Below, one piece after another: positions 1 through 8,666 of a stretch of 64,000 nucleotides of DNA. Position 1 is the stretch's first letter; each line of letters starts with the position of its first letter. The position numbers and the translations under genes were made by a program. The stretch comes from Oricola sp. (GTDB lineage: Bacteria > Pseudomonadota > Alphaproteobacteria > Rhizobiales > Rhizobiaceae): positions 62,001 to 126,000 of the forward strand of contig NZ_JALEGV010000008.1 of the NCBI RefSeq assembly GCF_022763245.1, read 5' to 3'. The notes below the pieces were generated by a model. That model was not told the DNA's origin. It saw only the letters and a program-made list of their open reading frames with translations, and did no database searches.

Positions 1-543
1 GATCGCCTCGGTGTGGATCCAGAACTGGTAGACGAGGTTGAGGCCGCCGACAAAGGCGATCATCACGGGATGAAAGCCGATCAGCACCAGCGGTATGCGC
101 AACACGAACATGCCCGTGAAGGTGCTCGTCCAGCTCTGCCGAAGCGCCGTCGACAGATTGTAATGCTGCGAGGAATGATGATTGACGTGCTCGGCCCAGA
201 CCCAGCGCGAGCGATGCGCGATGCGGTGATACCAGTAGTAGCGCAAATCATCGAGCAGGAAGCACAGGGCCACCGCCCACCACGAAAACCCGAAATCATG
301 GATCCGGAACTGCCACGCCCACATCAGGACGCCGAAGGCGACGAAGCCGAGCAGCAGGCCGGACACGACATTGCCCGTCCCCATCAGCAGGGAGGTGAGC
401 GTGTCGCGCGTCTCGAACCCGGCCTTGCGCTCGGCATGAGTGAGTTTCAGATAGGCCAGTTCGGCCAGGATCGCGATGATGAAGAACGGAATTGCGATCT
501 GCGTCACGTCGGGATAGTTCGGAATGATCTGGCTCAGATCCAT
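1..543 (-). CDS. Sterol desaturase / fatty acid hydroxylase family protein (3' part outside window)
   Basis: Integral membrane di-iron oxygenase family that hydroxylates or desaturates lipid substrates; the exact substrate cannot be read from sequence. The 181 visible residues hold hydrophobic segments near 15-30, 55-75 and 88-98, then the histidine clusters HRIAH (106-110) and HVNHH (119-123) that ligate the di-iron centre, and the start of a later His region (FWIHT, about 174-178). The ATG overlaps the stop of the upstream small membrane protein gene by one base (TGATG), so the two are translationally coupled. The gene runs off the left edge, so its C-terminal His box is not visible. Family assignment is firm; specificity is not. 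Confidence 0.9.
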   Translation of the reverse strand, partial: MDLSQIIPNYPDVTQIAIPFFIIAILAELAYLKLTHAERKAGFETRDTLTSLLMGTGNVVSGLLLGFVAFGVLMWAWQFRIHDFGFSWWAVALCFLLDDLRYYWYHRIAHRSRWVWAEHVNHHSSQHYNLSTALRQSWTSTFTGMFVLRIPLVLIGFHPVMIAFVGGLNLVYQFWIHTEAI

Positions 544-983
544 CACGCGGCCCTTTCGTTTGTCATCGGCCCGATCTCGTCGGCAAACAGCCCGGCCACC
601 GTCACCGCGGTCTCGTCATCGGCGAAATGCAGCCGGGCGCGCGGCCATGTGATGTCGCCAGTATTCAGTTCCACCGCGCCGGCCTCGCTCGAACTGGTCG
701 TCGCCGACATCTCGCCGCGATTGACGAAGCGCGTCAGATACTTGCTGCCGATCGCATGGACGAGGCCGACATGGCCGTCATCCAGTTCGAGAACGGCGTC
801 GCACCGATCCTGCGACAGGATGCAACGCGTGACATCGACGTCCGGATAATCGATCGCGAAACGTTCCAGCGCGGCGCGTTCATCGGCGATCTCGGCAACG
901 CGCGAACCGCCGGTCAGATGCACAACCAGAACGATCACGGCGATGCCGCTCGCCACGACGGCGACAAGTACGGGTAACGGCAA
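543..983 (-). CDS. Small membrane-anchored protein of unknown function
   Basis: 146 residues with one N-terminal hydrophobic segment (about 3-24) followed by a soluble, acidic domain of about 120 residues that would lie in the periplasm. I recognise no family. The start is TTG, chosen because a strong Shine-Dalgarno (GGAGGAG) sits about six bases upstream. Its stop overlaps the ATG of the fatty acid hydroxylase gene, so it is likely an accessory or co-regulated partner of that enzyme. The palindromic site at 1032-1047 lies about 50 bases upstream. Confidence 0.7.
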   Translation of the reverse strand: MPLPVLVAVVASGIAVIVLVVHLTGGSRVAEIADERAALERFAIDYPDVDVTRCILSQDRCDAVLELDDGHVGLVHAIGSKYLTRFVNRGEMSATTSSSEAGAVELNTGDITWPRARLHFADDETAVTVAGLFADEIGPMTNERAA

Positions 984-1013
984 AGGCGGCTCCTCCCCCT
1001 GGCTCCCGCAGCG

Positions 1014-1047
1014 ATCCTAGCGCGTATGACTTTGACGTCAACGTCAA
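1014..1047 (-). promoter_or_regulatory. MerR/LiuR-type palindrome and candidate promoter for the hydroxylase operon
   Basis: Positions 1032-1047 read TTGACGTCAACGTCAA, with perfect 7-base arms around a 2-base centre. The shape and sequence are close to LiuR-type MerR-family sites (TTTACGT-N2-ACGTAAA). On the minus strand TTGACG (1041-1036), a 16-base gap and TAGGAT (1019-1014) form a plausible promoter overlapping the palindrome, directed at the genes starting at 983 and 543. The palindrome is seen; the regulator is inferred. Confidence 0.5.
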
Positions 1048-1067
1048 TGACGCGCCTTGCCTGGGCG

Positions 1068-1907
1068 TTATCCGCGCAGAGCCTCGCGAAGAAAGCGCCA
1101 CTGCACGGCAAGCGGCGAAAGCGAGATGGGCGAGGATGCCGCATCCGGTCCCGCGCGCTCCGCTTTGGCCAACAATGGCCCCACCGTGGAGAGCGGCAAA
1201 AAAGCGGGCCGCACCGATGAGTCGAGCGCCGAAAGCGCGGTTTCGGCCTTGCCGAGGTGCTCACGGCCGAGTTCGACCATGATCGCGACGGCACGGCCCA
1301 TGCCCGCACGGTCTTCACCCGCCACCCAGCCCGCCCCATCGAGCCCCGCAGCCGACAGGATGTCGGCCGGAACCATCACCCGGCCGCGCGAACGGTCCAG
1401 CGGCAACCCGCGCAGGATCCGTGCGATCCCGAGCGCCACGCCACCATGCCCCGCGGCATCCGCCGAGCGGGGATCGTCGCCGTTTGCCAGCACTTGCGCC
1501 GACATCTGGATCAGCACGGAAACCGTTTCGCCCAGATAACCCTCCAGCGTCACGCGGTCCGGCATCGGGTCGTCATAGAGGTCGAAAACACGCGCATCGA
1601 GCAGGCCGGTCAACGCCTGCCTGGACAGGGAATAACGTCCGATCGCGTCGACCAGAGCCGCAGCGACCGGGTTCTGCCGCGCCTCGCCATCGCGCGACCC
1701 ATCGACGACCTCGCGCCACCATTGCAACCGTATTTCGCCGGGCATCGGTTCGGAAACGAGATCACGAATTCGCGCGGTCTCCAGGTCGAAGGCCTGCAGC
1801 GCGGCAAGCGCCGGACGTTTGTCCTGCGGCGCGAACAGCACGGCCGTGTAGCGCTCGCGGTCGCCGGCACGCAAGAGATCCATGCAGTGATCAAAGGTGT
1901 CGTTCAT
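1068..1907 (-). CDS. Squalene/phytoene synthase-fold protein, NDUFAF6-like
   Basis: 279 residues with the trans-isoprenyl diphosphate synthase head-to-head fold. The usual catalytic aspartate motifs are degraded: the first region reads FDLETARIRD instead of DDxxD, and the second reads GIARILRGLPLDRSRGR, lacking the second DxxxD. This is the pattern of the complex I assembly factor NDUFAF6 and its bacterial relatives rather than of an active carotenoid or squalene enzyme. It follows the Mth938-like gene by about 20 bases in the secDF block. The longer frame opens with a TTG at 1916; I prefer the ATG at 1907. A real isoprenoid synthase role is less likely but not excluded. Confidence 0.8.
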   Translation of the reverse strand: MNDTFDHCMDLLRAGDRERYTAVLFAPQDKRPALAALQAFDLETARIRDLVSEPMPGEIRLQWWREVVDGSRDGEARQNPVAAALVDAIGRYSLSRQALTGLLDARVFDLYDDPMPDRVTLEGYLGETVSVLIQMSAQVLANGDDPRSADAAGHGGVALGIARILRGLPLDRSRGRVMVPADILSAAGLDGAGWVAGEDRAGMGRAVAIMVELGREHLGKAETALSALDSSVRPAFLPLSTVGPLLAKAERAGPDAASSPISLSPLAVQWRFLREALRG

Positions 1908-1926
1908 GGGCGGCAATATAGGCCGC

Positions 1927-2334
1927 TCAGGCCCGGTGTCCCGCGTCGTCCACGGCGATGAGCGCGGCGGCCACGGCCCGGTCCTCGGCCAGAAGGACGT
2001 TGTAGGTCCGAACCGCAGATCCGGTGCTCATGGAATCCGTGACTATCCCGTGCTCGCGCAACAGCGCCTGAAGCTCCTTGGGCACCCGGCGAAAATCGTG
2101 GCCCATGCCGACGAGAAGCACCTCGATCCCCGACGCCTCGGCCAGCACCGGCGCAAGCGCCTCGCTGGTCAGCCCTTCAGGCTCGGTGACATCCCAACCA
2201 TGCACACCAGTCGGCAGGCACAGGATCGAGCCGCGATGCGACATGTCCGCGAAGCGGAACCCGCCGGCGCCATAGGCGTCGATCGGCGGGCGTCCGGGAT
2301 AGTGCGCCTCACGAAACTCGATTCCCTTCGCCAT
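1927..2334 (-). CDS. Mth938-like (DUF498) protein, NDUFAF3 homologue
   Basis: 135 residues covering one complete Mth938-like domain (DUF498). Visible features are the GAGGFRF segment after the N-terminus, the LLVGMG strand-turn and the C-terminal part around STGSAVRTYNVL. The human homologue NDUFAF3 is a complex I assembly factor; the bacterial role is not established. The gene starts six bases after secDF ends and precedes the NDUFAF6-like gene, so the three are probably one operon. Confidence 0.88.
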   Translation of the reverse strand: MAKGIEFREAHYPGRPPIDAYGAGGFRFADMSHRGSILCLPTGVHGWDVTEPEGLTSEALAPVLAEASGIEVLLVGMGHDFRRVPKELQALLREHGIVTDSMSTGSAVRTYNVLLAEDRAVAAALIAVDDAGHRA

Positions 2335-2340
2335 TGGCGA

Positions 2341-4899
2341 TCAGGACGCTTCTAGGTCGACGGCCTGCGTGTTCGCTGTGGCCTGTTTCTCCGTGTCGTC
2401 CTTCTCGAACGCCCCCGGCCGCAACCTGAACAGGATCAGCAGAGGCGCCGCGATGAAGATGGACGAATAGGTGCCGACGACCACGCCGAAGATCATCGCC
2501 GCGACGAAGGACTGCAGTACCTCGCCACCGAAGAAGAACAGCGCCAGGAGCGCCAGAAGCGTCGTCAGCGACGTCTGGATCGTCCGCGGCAGCGTCTGGT
2601 TCATCGACAGGTCGAGCAACTCGGGCAGCGACAGCTTCTTGTAGCGCCTGAGGTTCTCGCGCACTCGGTCGTACACGACGACGGTGTCGTTCAGCGAGTA
2701 ACCCACGATGGTCAGGATCGCCGCGATACTCGACAGGTTGAACTCCAGCCCAGTCACCACGAACATGCCGATGGTCAACAGCACGTCATGCGTTGTGGCA
2801 ACGATCGCGCCGATGGCAAACTGCCACTCGAAGCGCAGCCAGATATAGACGAGGATCGCGAACAGCGCCGCCACGACGGCGATGGTGCCGGCCCGCGCCA
2901 GTTCGCCGGAGACGGTCGGTCCGACCACTTCCACGCGCCGGAAGTCGTAATCGGCCTCCAGCTCGCTGCGCACCTTGGTGATGACGCTCTGCTCGGCATT
3001 CTCGCCGCCGCCCTGCGCCTCGACGCGGATCAGCACGTCCTTCTCGGTGCCGAAGCCCTGAACCTGCACGTCGCCGAGATTGAGCGCCGACAGACGGCTG
3101 CGGATGTCGCCGGTATCAGCTTGGTCGCCCTTGGCCTGAACTTCGATGAGCGAACCGCCCTTGAAGTCGATGCCGAGGTTCATGTTGACCGTGCCGAACA
3201 ACACCATGGATGCGATCACAGTCGCCGCCGAAGCAGAGAACGTGATGCGGCGCAGCCACATAAAGCCGATCTTTGTGCCCTCGGGAACGAAGGTGACGGG
3301 ACCGCGCGGCAACTGCTTCGGCTTGGCGCGGCGCACCCAGAAGGCGATCAGCCAGCGCGTCAGCACGAAGGCGGTGAAGACCGTCGTCACGATACCGATG
3401 GCGAGCGTGACCGCGAAGCCGCGGATCGGGCCGGAGCCGAGATAGAACAGGATCACGGCAGCAATCAGCGTCGTGAGGTTGGCATCGACGATCGTCGCTA
3501 ATGCCTTCTGGAAGCCGGTGTCGATCGCCTGGATCACGGATCGTCCGCCCGCCCTTTCCTCGCGTATTCGCTCGAAGATCAGAACGTTGGAGTCCACCGC
3601 CATGCCGACGGTCAGCACGATGCCGGCGATACCCGGCAGGGTCAGCGTCGCGCCGAGGCCGGACAGCGCCGCCAGGATCAGCACAACGTTGATGAAGAGC
3701 GCGATATTGGCGACGACCCCGAACAGCCCGTAGGCCAACACCATGAAGACGATGACGAGCGCCGAGCCGATGAGACCGGCCACTTCGCCCGCCTCGACCG
3801 AGTCCGCACCGAGGCTCGGGCCGACAGTCCGTTCCTCGACGAAGGTGGGCGTCAGCGGCAGCGCGCCGGCCCGCAACAGGATGGCGAGGTCGTTTGCGCC
3901 TTCGACGGTGAAATTGCCGGAAATCTGGCCAGACCCGCCGAGGATCGGCTCGCGGATGACCGGAGCGGAAATCACCTGGTTGTCGAGGACGATGGCGAAG
4001 GGACGCCCGACATTCTCCTGCGTCGCACGTCCGAAGCGCTGCGCTCCGGTGCCGTCGAAGCGGAAGGAAACGATCGGCTCGTTGGTACGCTGGTCGAATC
4101 CGGCCTGCGCGTCCTCGAGATTCTCGCCCGTGACGATTTCACGGGTCTCGATGAGGTAGGGCACCGGCGGATCGTCGGTGGAATAGAGAACCTCGGTTCC
4201 TGCCGGCGGCCGGGTGTTGAGCGCGTCCTCCACCGGGGTGCTCACATCCACCATCTGGAAGGTCAGCCGCGCCGTGGTGCCGATCAGGTCCTTCAGGCGC
4301 TGCGGATCGTCGAGACCCGGCACCTGCACGATGATGCGGTCCGTGCCCTGACGTTGGATCACCGGTTCGGTAGTGCCCAGTTCGTCGATACGGCCGCGGA
4401 TCACTTCCACCGTCTGCGACACGGCCTGCGCCATGCGGAAATCGAGGCCCTGGTCGGTGATGGTGAACTGGAAGAGCCCGGTCTCGGGTTCCTCAAGTGT
4501 CACTTCCTGCACGATGCCGCCGCCCAGGAGACCGGCCGATTCCACCGCCGTCAGGGTCGACACGGCTTCCTTTGCCTTCTCCACATCCGCATCGTCGCGA
4601 ATGCGCACGGTCACCGTCTGGTCACGGCCGCTCAGGCCGGTATAGCCGATGCCTTCGGCACGCAGCAGGCGACGCACTTCGTCGCGAACCGATTCGAGCC
4701 GATTCTCGGCCAGTTCCTTGCGGTCGAGCTTGAGCTGCAGATGCACGCCGCCCTGCAGGTCGAGACCGAGGGCGAGCTTGCTCTGCGGCAGGAAGCCCGG
4801 AAGGCTGCCGGCCGAAAACATGTTGGGAAGCGCGAACAGGATACCGGCCAGCACCGCCAGCCAGATAAGCGCCGTCTTCCAGGGTGAAAAATAGAGCAT
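2341..4899 (-). CDS. secDF: Fused protein translocase subunit SecDF
   Basis: 852 residues: a complete SecD half (to about residue 520) followed by SecF in one chain. SecDF assists the SecYEG channel, using the proton gradient to complete export across the inner membrane. The SecD part has an N-terminal membrane helix, the DLQGG motif, the P1 periplasmic domain and a five-helix bundle containing GMAVDSNVLIFERIREE. The SecF part has DFKGGSLIEV and the matching SLNDTVVVYDRVREN helix. Bacterial genomes use split or fused forms; the fused form is usual in this order. It lies downstream of yajC, as in many bacteria. Confidence 0.97.
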   Translation of the reverse strand: MLYFSPWKTALIWLAVLAGILFALPNMFSAGSLPGFLPQSKLALGLDLQGGVHLQLKLDRKELAENRLESVRDEVRRLLRAEGIGYTGLSGRDQTVTVRIRDDADVEKAKEAVSTLTAVESAGLLGGGIVQEVTLEEPETGLFQFTITDQGLDFRMAQAVSQTVEVIRGRIDELGTTEPVIQRQGTDRIIVQVPGLDDPQRLKDLIGTTARLTFQMVDVSTPVEDALNTRPPAGTEVLYSTDDPPVPYLIETREIVTGENLEDAQAGFDQRTNEPIVSFRFDGTGAQRFGRATQENVGRPFAIVLDNQVISAPVIREPILGGSGQISGNFTVEGANDLAILLRAGALPLTPTFVEERTVGPSLGADSVEAGEVAGLIGSALVIVFMVLAYGLFGVVANIALFINVVLILAALSGLGATLTLPGIAGIVLTVGMAVDSNVLIFERIREERAGGRSVIQAIDTGFQKALATIVDANLTTLIAAVILFYLGSGPIRGFAVTLAIGIVTTVFTAFVLTRWLIAFWVRRAKPKQLPRGPVTFVPEGTKIGFMWLRRITFSASAATVIASMVLFGTVNMNLGIDFKGGSLIEVQAKGDQADTGDIRSRLSALNLGDVQVQGFGTEKDVLIRVEAQGGGENAEQSVITKVRSELEADYDFRRVEVVGPTVSGELARAGTIAVVAALFAILVYIWLRFEWQFAIGAIVATTHDVLLTIGMFVVTGLEFNLSSIAAILTIVGYSLNDTVVVYDRVRENLRRYKKLSLPELLDLSMNQTLPRTIQTSLTTLLALLALFFFGGEVLQSFVAAMIFGVVVGTYSSIFIAAPLLILFRLRPGAFEKDDTEKQATANTQAVDLEAS

Positions 4900-5001
4900 G
4901 TCGCCTGTGTCTCGCCTTAGCTGATCGCCGGACCGGCCGATCGAATTACGCTATCTGCCGCCTGCAATACGCCCTGGGCAAGGCGCGACGCATGAGACGG
5001 C

Positions 5002-5352
5002 TTATTTCTTCGTCGTGTCGTTCGCGGCGACGGGCTCACCCTTCACCCGCACTTCGGCGATCATGGCGCGTGCCACCCGGATCTTCACGTTCTGTGCTAT
5101 CTCGACCTCGACTTCGGCGTCGTCGACGACTTTCGTCACCTTGCCGATGATGCCGCCGCCGGTGACGATCGTGTCGTTGCGGCGAACGGACTTCAGCATT
5201 TCCTCGCGCTTTTTCATCTGGCTGCGCTGCGGGCGGATGATGAGGAAATACATCACCACGAAAATGAGCAGGAACGGCAGGATGCTCATGATGACATCGG
5301 CGCCGCCGGCCGAGCCACCGGCAGCCTGCGCATAAGCGGGGGTTACGAACAT
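5002..5352 (-). CDS. yajC: Preprotein translocase subunit YajC
   Basis: 116 residues: an N-terminal segment (MFVTPAYAQA), one membrane helix (about 23-43, ending in IIRPQRSQMKKREE) and a small cytoplasmic domain with the TGGGIIGKV motif of YajC. It associates with SecDF at the translocon. The start at 5352 is chosen over in-frame codons further upstream because GGAG lies six bases before it and the N-terminus matches the family. secDF follows after about 100 bases. Confidence 0.95.
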   Translation of the reverse strand: MFVTPAYAQAAGGSAGGADVIMSILPFLLIFVVMYFLIIRPQRSQMKKREEMLKSVRRNDTIVTGGGIIGKVTKVVDDAEVEVEIAQNVKIRVARAMIAEVRVKGEPVAANDTTKK

Positions 5353-5486
5353 GAAAAACTCCGTGGACGCGTGCCGAAGCACGCCTTGAAAATTTGTCGC
5401 GAATATAGTCAGCAAAAACCCCATTGCAACCATCCACGGGTGCGGTCCAAAGCCGGATCGCAAAAGGCCCGCCAAGGGAGCCCGCC

Positions 5487-6359
5487 ATGTCCGACGCAAT
5501 CGACGCGCTGAATGCGAAACTCGACCGCCTGATCGCCGCGATGGAGCGCCTCGCGCCGCCCGCGCCGCCCACGCCCGACTTCGCCGCCGCCGACTGCTTC
5601 GTGTGGGACGCCGCCATCGGTGCGCTCGCTCCGGTCCCGGTCGTCAACCGCGTTGAAATCGCGCTGATCCGTGGCGTTGATCGCGTGCGCGACATCCTGC
5701 TCGACAACACGCGCCGCTTCGCCGAGGGGCTGCCCGCCAACAACGTGCTCCTGTGGGGCGCGCGCGGCATGGGCAAGTCGTCGCTCATCAAGGCGTCGCA
5801 CGCCACGATCGGGGCCGAAACAGGCACGCCGCTGAAGCTCATCGAGATCCACCGCGAGGATATCGACGCCCTGCCCCGGCTCATGCATCTGCTCAAGCCG
5901 GCGGCCTCGCGCTTCATCGTCTTTTGCGACGACCTCTCCTTCGACCAGGACGACACGTCCTACAAGTCGCTCAAGGCCGCCCTCGACGGCGGCGTGGAGG
6001 GGCGGCCCGACAACGTCATCTTCTACGCCACCTCCAACCGCCGCCACCTCCTCCCCCGAGACATGATCGAGAACGAACGCTCGACGGCGATCAATCCGTC
6101 GGAGGCGGTCGAGGAGAAAGTGTCACTGTCGGATCGGTTCGGGCTGTGGCTTGGTTTCCACAAGTGCAGCCAAGACGATTATCTGGAGATGGTGCGCGGC
6201 TATGCCGCGCATTTCGGCTTGGAAATCGATCCCGAGGAACTGCGCCGCGATTGCCTGGAATGGGCGACGACGCGCGGCAGCCGCTCTGGCCGCGTCGCCT
6301 GGCAATATGTCAACGACCTCGCCGGCCGTCTCGGCGCGCAACTGTCACGCGCCGAATAA
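5487..6359 (+). CDS. DUF815 family P-loop ATPase
   Basis: 290 residues. An N-terminal helical stretch precedes an AAA-like ATPase core with Walker A GARGMGKSS (about residue 90) and Walker B FIVFCDDLSF, followed by a sensor-like YATSNRRHLL. This is the DUF815 family of unknown cellular role. The start is set at MSDAID because GGGAG lies just upstream; an earlier in-frame codon at 5424 lacks support. It is read towards nlpD-like and away from yajC, so it has its own promoter in the 134-base gap. Confidence 0.85.
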   Translation: MSDAIDALNAKLDRLIAAMERLAPPAPPTPDFAAADCFVWDAAIGALAPVPVVNRVEIALIRGVDRVRDILLDNTRRFAEGLPANNVLLWGARGMGKSSLIKASHATIGAETGTPLKLIEIHREDIDALPRLMHLLKPAASRFIVFCDDLSFDQDDTSYKSLKAALDGGVEGRPDNVIFYATSNRRHLLPRDMIENERSTAINPSEAVEEKVSLSDRFGLWLGFHKCSQDDYLEMVRGYAAHFGLEIDPEELRRDCLEWATTRGSRSGRVAWQYVNDLAGRLGAQLSRAE

Positions 6360-6368
6360 TCTGCATCA

Positions 6369-7889
6369 CTACTGCAGATAGGTCGCCGGATTGACCGGCT
6401 TGGAGTTCTTGCGCACCTCGAAGTGCAGTTGCGGCTGCTTGGCGGCCCCGGACATGCCCGAAGACGCGATCTGCTGGCCGCGCTTGACCTCCTGACCGCG
6501 TTTCACGTCGATCGCAGAGACATGGCCGTAGACGGTCACGACGCCGTCGCTGTGGCGCACGAGGATCGTCTTGCCGAGTTCCTTCAGCCCGTCGCCGGCA
6601 TAGATCACGACGCCGTTTTCCGCGGCCTTGATCGGCGTTCCCTTCGGCGCGGAGATGTCGATGCCGTCATTCGGCTTGCCGCCATTGTTGGAACCGAAGG
6701 CGCTGATGACACGCCCCTGCACCGGCCACCGCATGGTGCTGACGCCCGTCGCTTCCGGCGCCTTGGCCGTCTCTTGGGTCTCGATCTTCTGGATCGAGCC
6801 GCTTTCCGTCGAGGCGGACTGTTTCGGCGGCGTGTAGCCGGCAACATCGACCTTGCGCACCGGCGCCTTTTCCACCGAGCTCGTCTTGATCGGATCCACG
6901 GGCTTCACCGCGGCCTGCGCCACGCCCTGCGACGAGAGACCCGGAATGATCAGCGTCTGGCCGAGGCGAACCGTGTCGCTCGTCATGCTGTTGACGCGCT
7001 TGATCGAGGAGATGCTCGCACCTGTCCGTCGCGAAATCGCCGACAGCGTGTCACCAGCCACGACGGTGTATTGGCCGCCATCGCTGATCGCCTGCTGCCG
7101 GGCCGGCGCGGATTCCTGCGGCTTCTGCAGCGTCGCGACCTGTGCCGCGGGACGCGAAGCCGGTGTCGGTGCAGCGGTCGGCAGACGGCTTCCCGCCGTG
7201 GCGCTCGCCTTGGCGACGGACGGGTTCTTGTCGGGCGCCGAGACACCGACATTGCGCGAATAGACATAGGTCGGGATCAGGATGCGCTGGCCGACATGCA
7301 CGGTCTTGGCGTCGGAGATGCCGTTGGCCTGCATGATCGATTCGACCGGCACGCCGTAGCGCCGCGACAGATTGTAGAGCGTTTCGTTCTCGCCGATCGT
7401 CACCTGGGTCGCACCGGCCGTGGACCAGCCGTTCTTCCCTGCTGCGGCTGCAGGGGCGGTCGAAGCGCTCGCGGGCGGAATGGAGGCGGTGGTCTCCGAC
7501 GAGACGCCAGCGGGCGGCGTATAGGCAGGCGCAGTGTAGGTCGCTGCCGCAGTCTGCGGCGCCGCTAGCGGTGCGCCATTCGCGCCGACGACGTTGGTCG
7601 GCTGCGGAACCGGCGACGAGGCATCGGACGGACGCGGCAGCGCCGTGCGCTGAACGGTCTGCGTCGCGACGCTTCCGGTCGTCGATCGGTCGATATCGGG
7701 ATTGTAGTTGGGCTGGCCGTAGCCGGCTGCCGGGGCGGCCCCCGTCTGCTGCGGCACCGCGCCTGTGTAGAAGCCGTCATTGAAGCGGAGCACATCCGAA
7801 CTGCAACCGGCGGCAAGCCCGCCGATGGACAATATGGTCGCCGCCTTCAGAAGGCGCAGCATTTCCGGAGCTGAGAAAATCTTACGCAT
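6369..7889 (-). CDS. NlpD-like lipoprotein: two LysM domains and a degenerate M23 domain
   Basis: About 506 residues. A lipoprotein signal ends at LAAGC, then follow a low-complexity Pro/Ala/Thr stretch, two LysM peptidoglycan-binding modules (VTIGENETLYNLSRRYGV and YTVVAGDTLSAISRR), a second linker and a C-terminal M23 (LytM) domain. The M23 zinc site is incomplete: the HxxxD motif reads NDGID and the HxH motif reads QLH, although the VYGH histidine is kept. E. coli NlpD has the same kind of loss and acts as an amidase activator, so an activating role is more likely than peptidase activity. It follows pcm, matching the surE-pcm-nlpD order of other proteobacteria. Three ATGs (7916, 7901, 7889) are possible; 7889 gives the most usual signal length. 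Confidence 0.88.
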   Translation of the reverse strand: MRKIFSAPEMLRLLKAATILSIGGLAAGCSSDVLRFNDGFYTGAVPQQTGAAPAAGYGQPNYNPDIDRSTTGSVATQTVQRTALPRPSDASSPVPQPTNVVGANGAPLAAPQTAAATYTAPAYTPPAGVSSETTASIPPASASTAPAAAAGKNGWSTAGATQVTIGENETLYNLSRRYGVPVESIMQANGISDAKTVHVGQRILIPTYVYSRNVGVSAPDKNPSVAKASATAGSRLPTAAPTPASRPAAQVATLQKPQESAPARQQAISDGGQYTVVAGDTLSAISRRTGASISSIKRVNSMTSDTVRLGQTLIIPGLSSQGVAQAAVKPVDPIKTSSVEKAPVRKVDVAGYTPPKQSASTESGSIQKIETQETAKAPEATGVSTMRWPVQGRVISAFGSNNGGKPNDGIDISAPKGTPIKAAENGVVIYAGDGLKELGKTILVRHSDGVVTVYGHVSAIDVKRGQEVKRGQQIASSGMSGAAKQPQLHFEVRKNSKPVNPATYLQ

Positions 7890-8003
7890 CACGCCACTCA
7901 TAACCCTGCCGTTCACGGCATGATTAAAGCGGGTTAATGTTACTGTCCGGTTAAGCCTATGTTCGGGTTTTGGAGTCCGCCGGCCGATTCCGGCACGCCA
8001 TCC

Positions 8004-8666
8004 TCACAGAACGGCCGGCAAACCGCGCTGTATCGGCTGGAAACGCACCGTACCGATGTCCTCGCGTTCGAACCGGCTCCCGATCTTGGACATGCGCACG
8101 AGGATCTGCGCCTGCTCGCCACCGCCGATCGCGCAAATCATCACACCGGCCGAGACGAGGTGGTCGGCAAAGCTGCGCGGCGGTGAATCGAAGGCCGACC
8201 AGCAGACGATCCGATCGAACGGCCCAGCGTCGTCGCCCGCCGATCCGTCACCATGCGTGGCGACGACATTGGTGATGCCCAGCTGCCGCAGCCGTTGCAC
8301 CGCCTCCCCATGCAGCGTCTTGTAGCGCTCCACCGTGTGCACCCGCTTGGCGAGCCGCGACATGACGGCGGCCGTGTAGCCTGTGCCCGTTCCGATCTCC
8401 AGAACCCGCTGGGATCCGTCGAGCTGCAGCGCATGGATGATCCGGGCCTGCAGGTCCAGCCCTTCGATCGCCTCTCCGCAGGCAATCGGGATCGTGCCCG
8501 GCCCGAGGGCGACATGGTGGTATTCGGCGGCGACGAAGTTCCGCCGCGGCACCGATTCCATCGCCGCCATCAGCGTCTTGTCGTCGACACCGGCGGAGCG
8601 CATGCGCAGGACGAAAGCGGCGAACCCTTCGCGCTCGGCTTCCGAAACCTGCCGCGTGTCGCTCAT
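8004..8666 (-). CDS. pcm: Protein-L-isoaspartate O-methyltransferase
   Basis: 220 residues. It methylates L-isoaspartyl residues formed by protein ageing, using S-adenosylmethionine, and so starts their repair. The SAM-binding motif [13 protein letters not shown] is in the middle and the substrate-side segment RRNFVAAEY in the N-terminal third, as in the family. Its ATG overlaps the surE stop by four bases, so expression is coupled. The pairing surE-pcm is widely conserved. Confidence 0.94.
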   Translation of the reverse strand: MSDTRQVSEAEREGFAAFVLRMRSAGVDDKTLMAAMESVPRRNFVAAEYHHVALGPGTIPIACGEAIEGLDLQARIIHALQLDGSQRVLEIGTGTGYTAAVMSRLAKRVHTVERYKTLHGEAVQRLRQLGITNVVATHGDGSAGDDAGPFDRIVCWSAFDSPPRSFADHLVSAGVMICAIGGGEQAQILVRMSKIGSRFEREDIGTVRFQPIQRGLPAVL

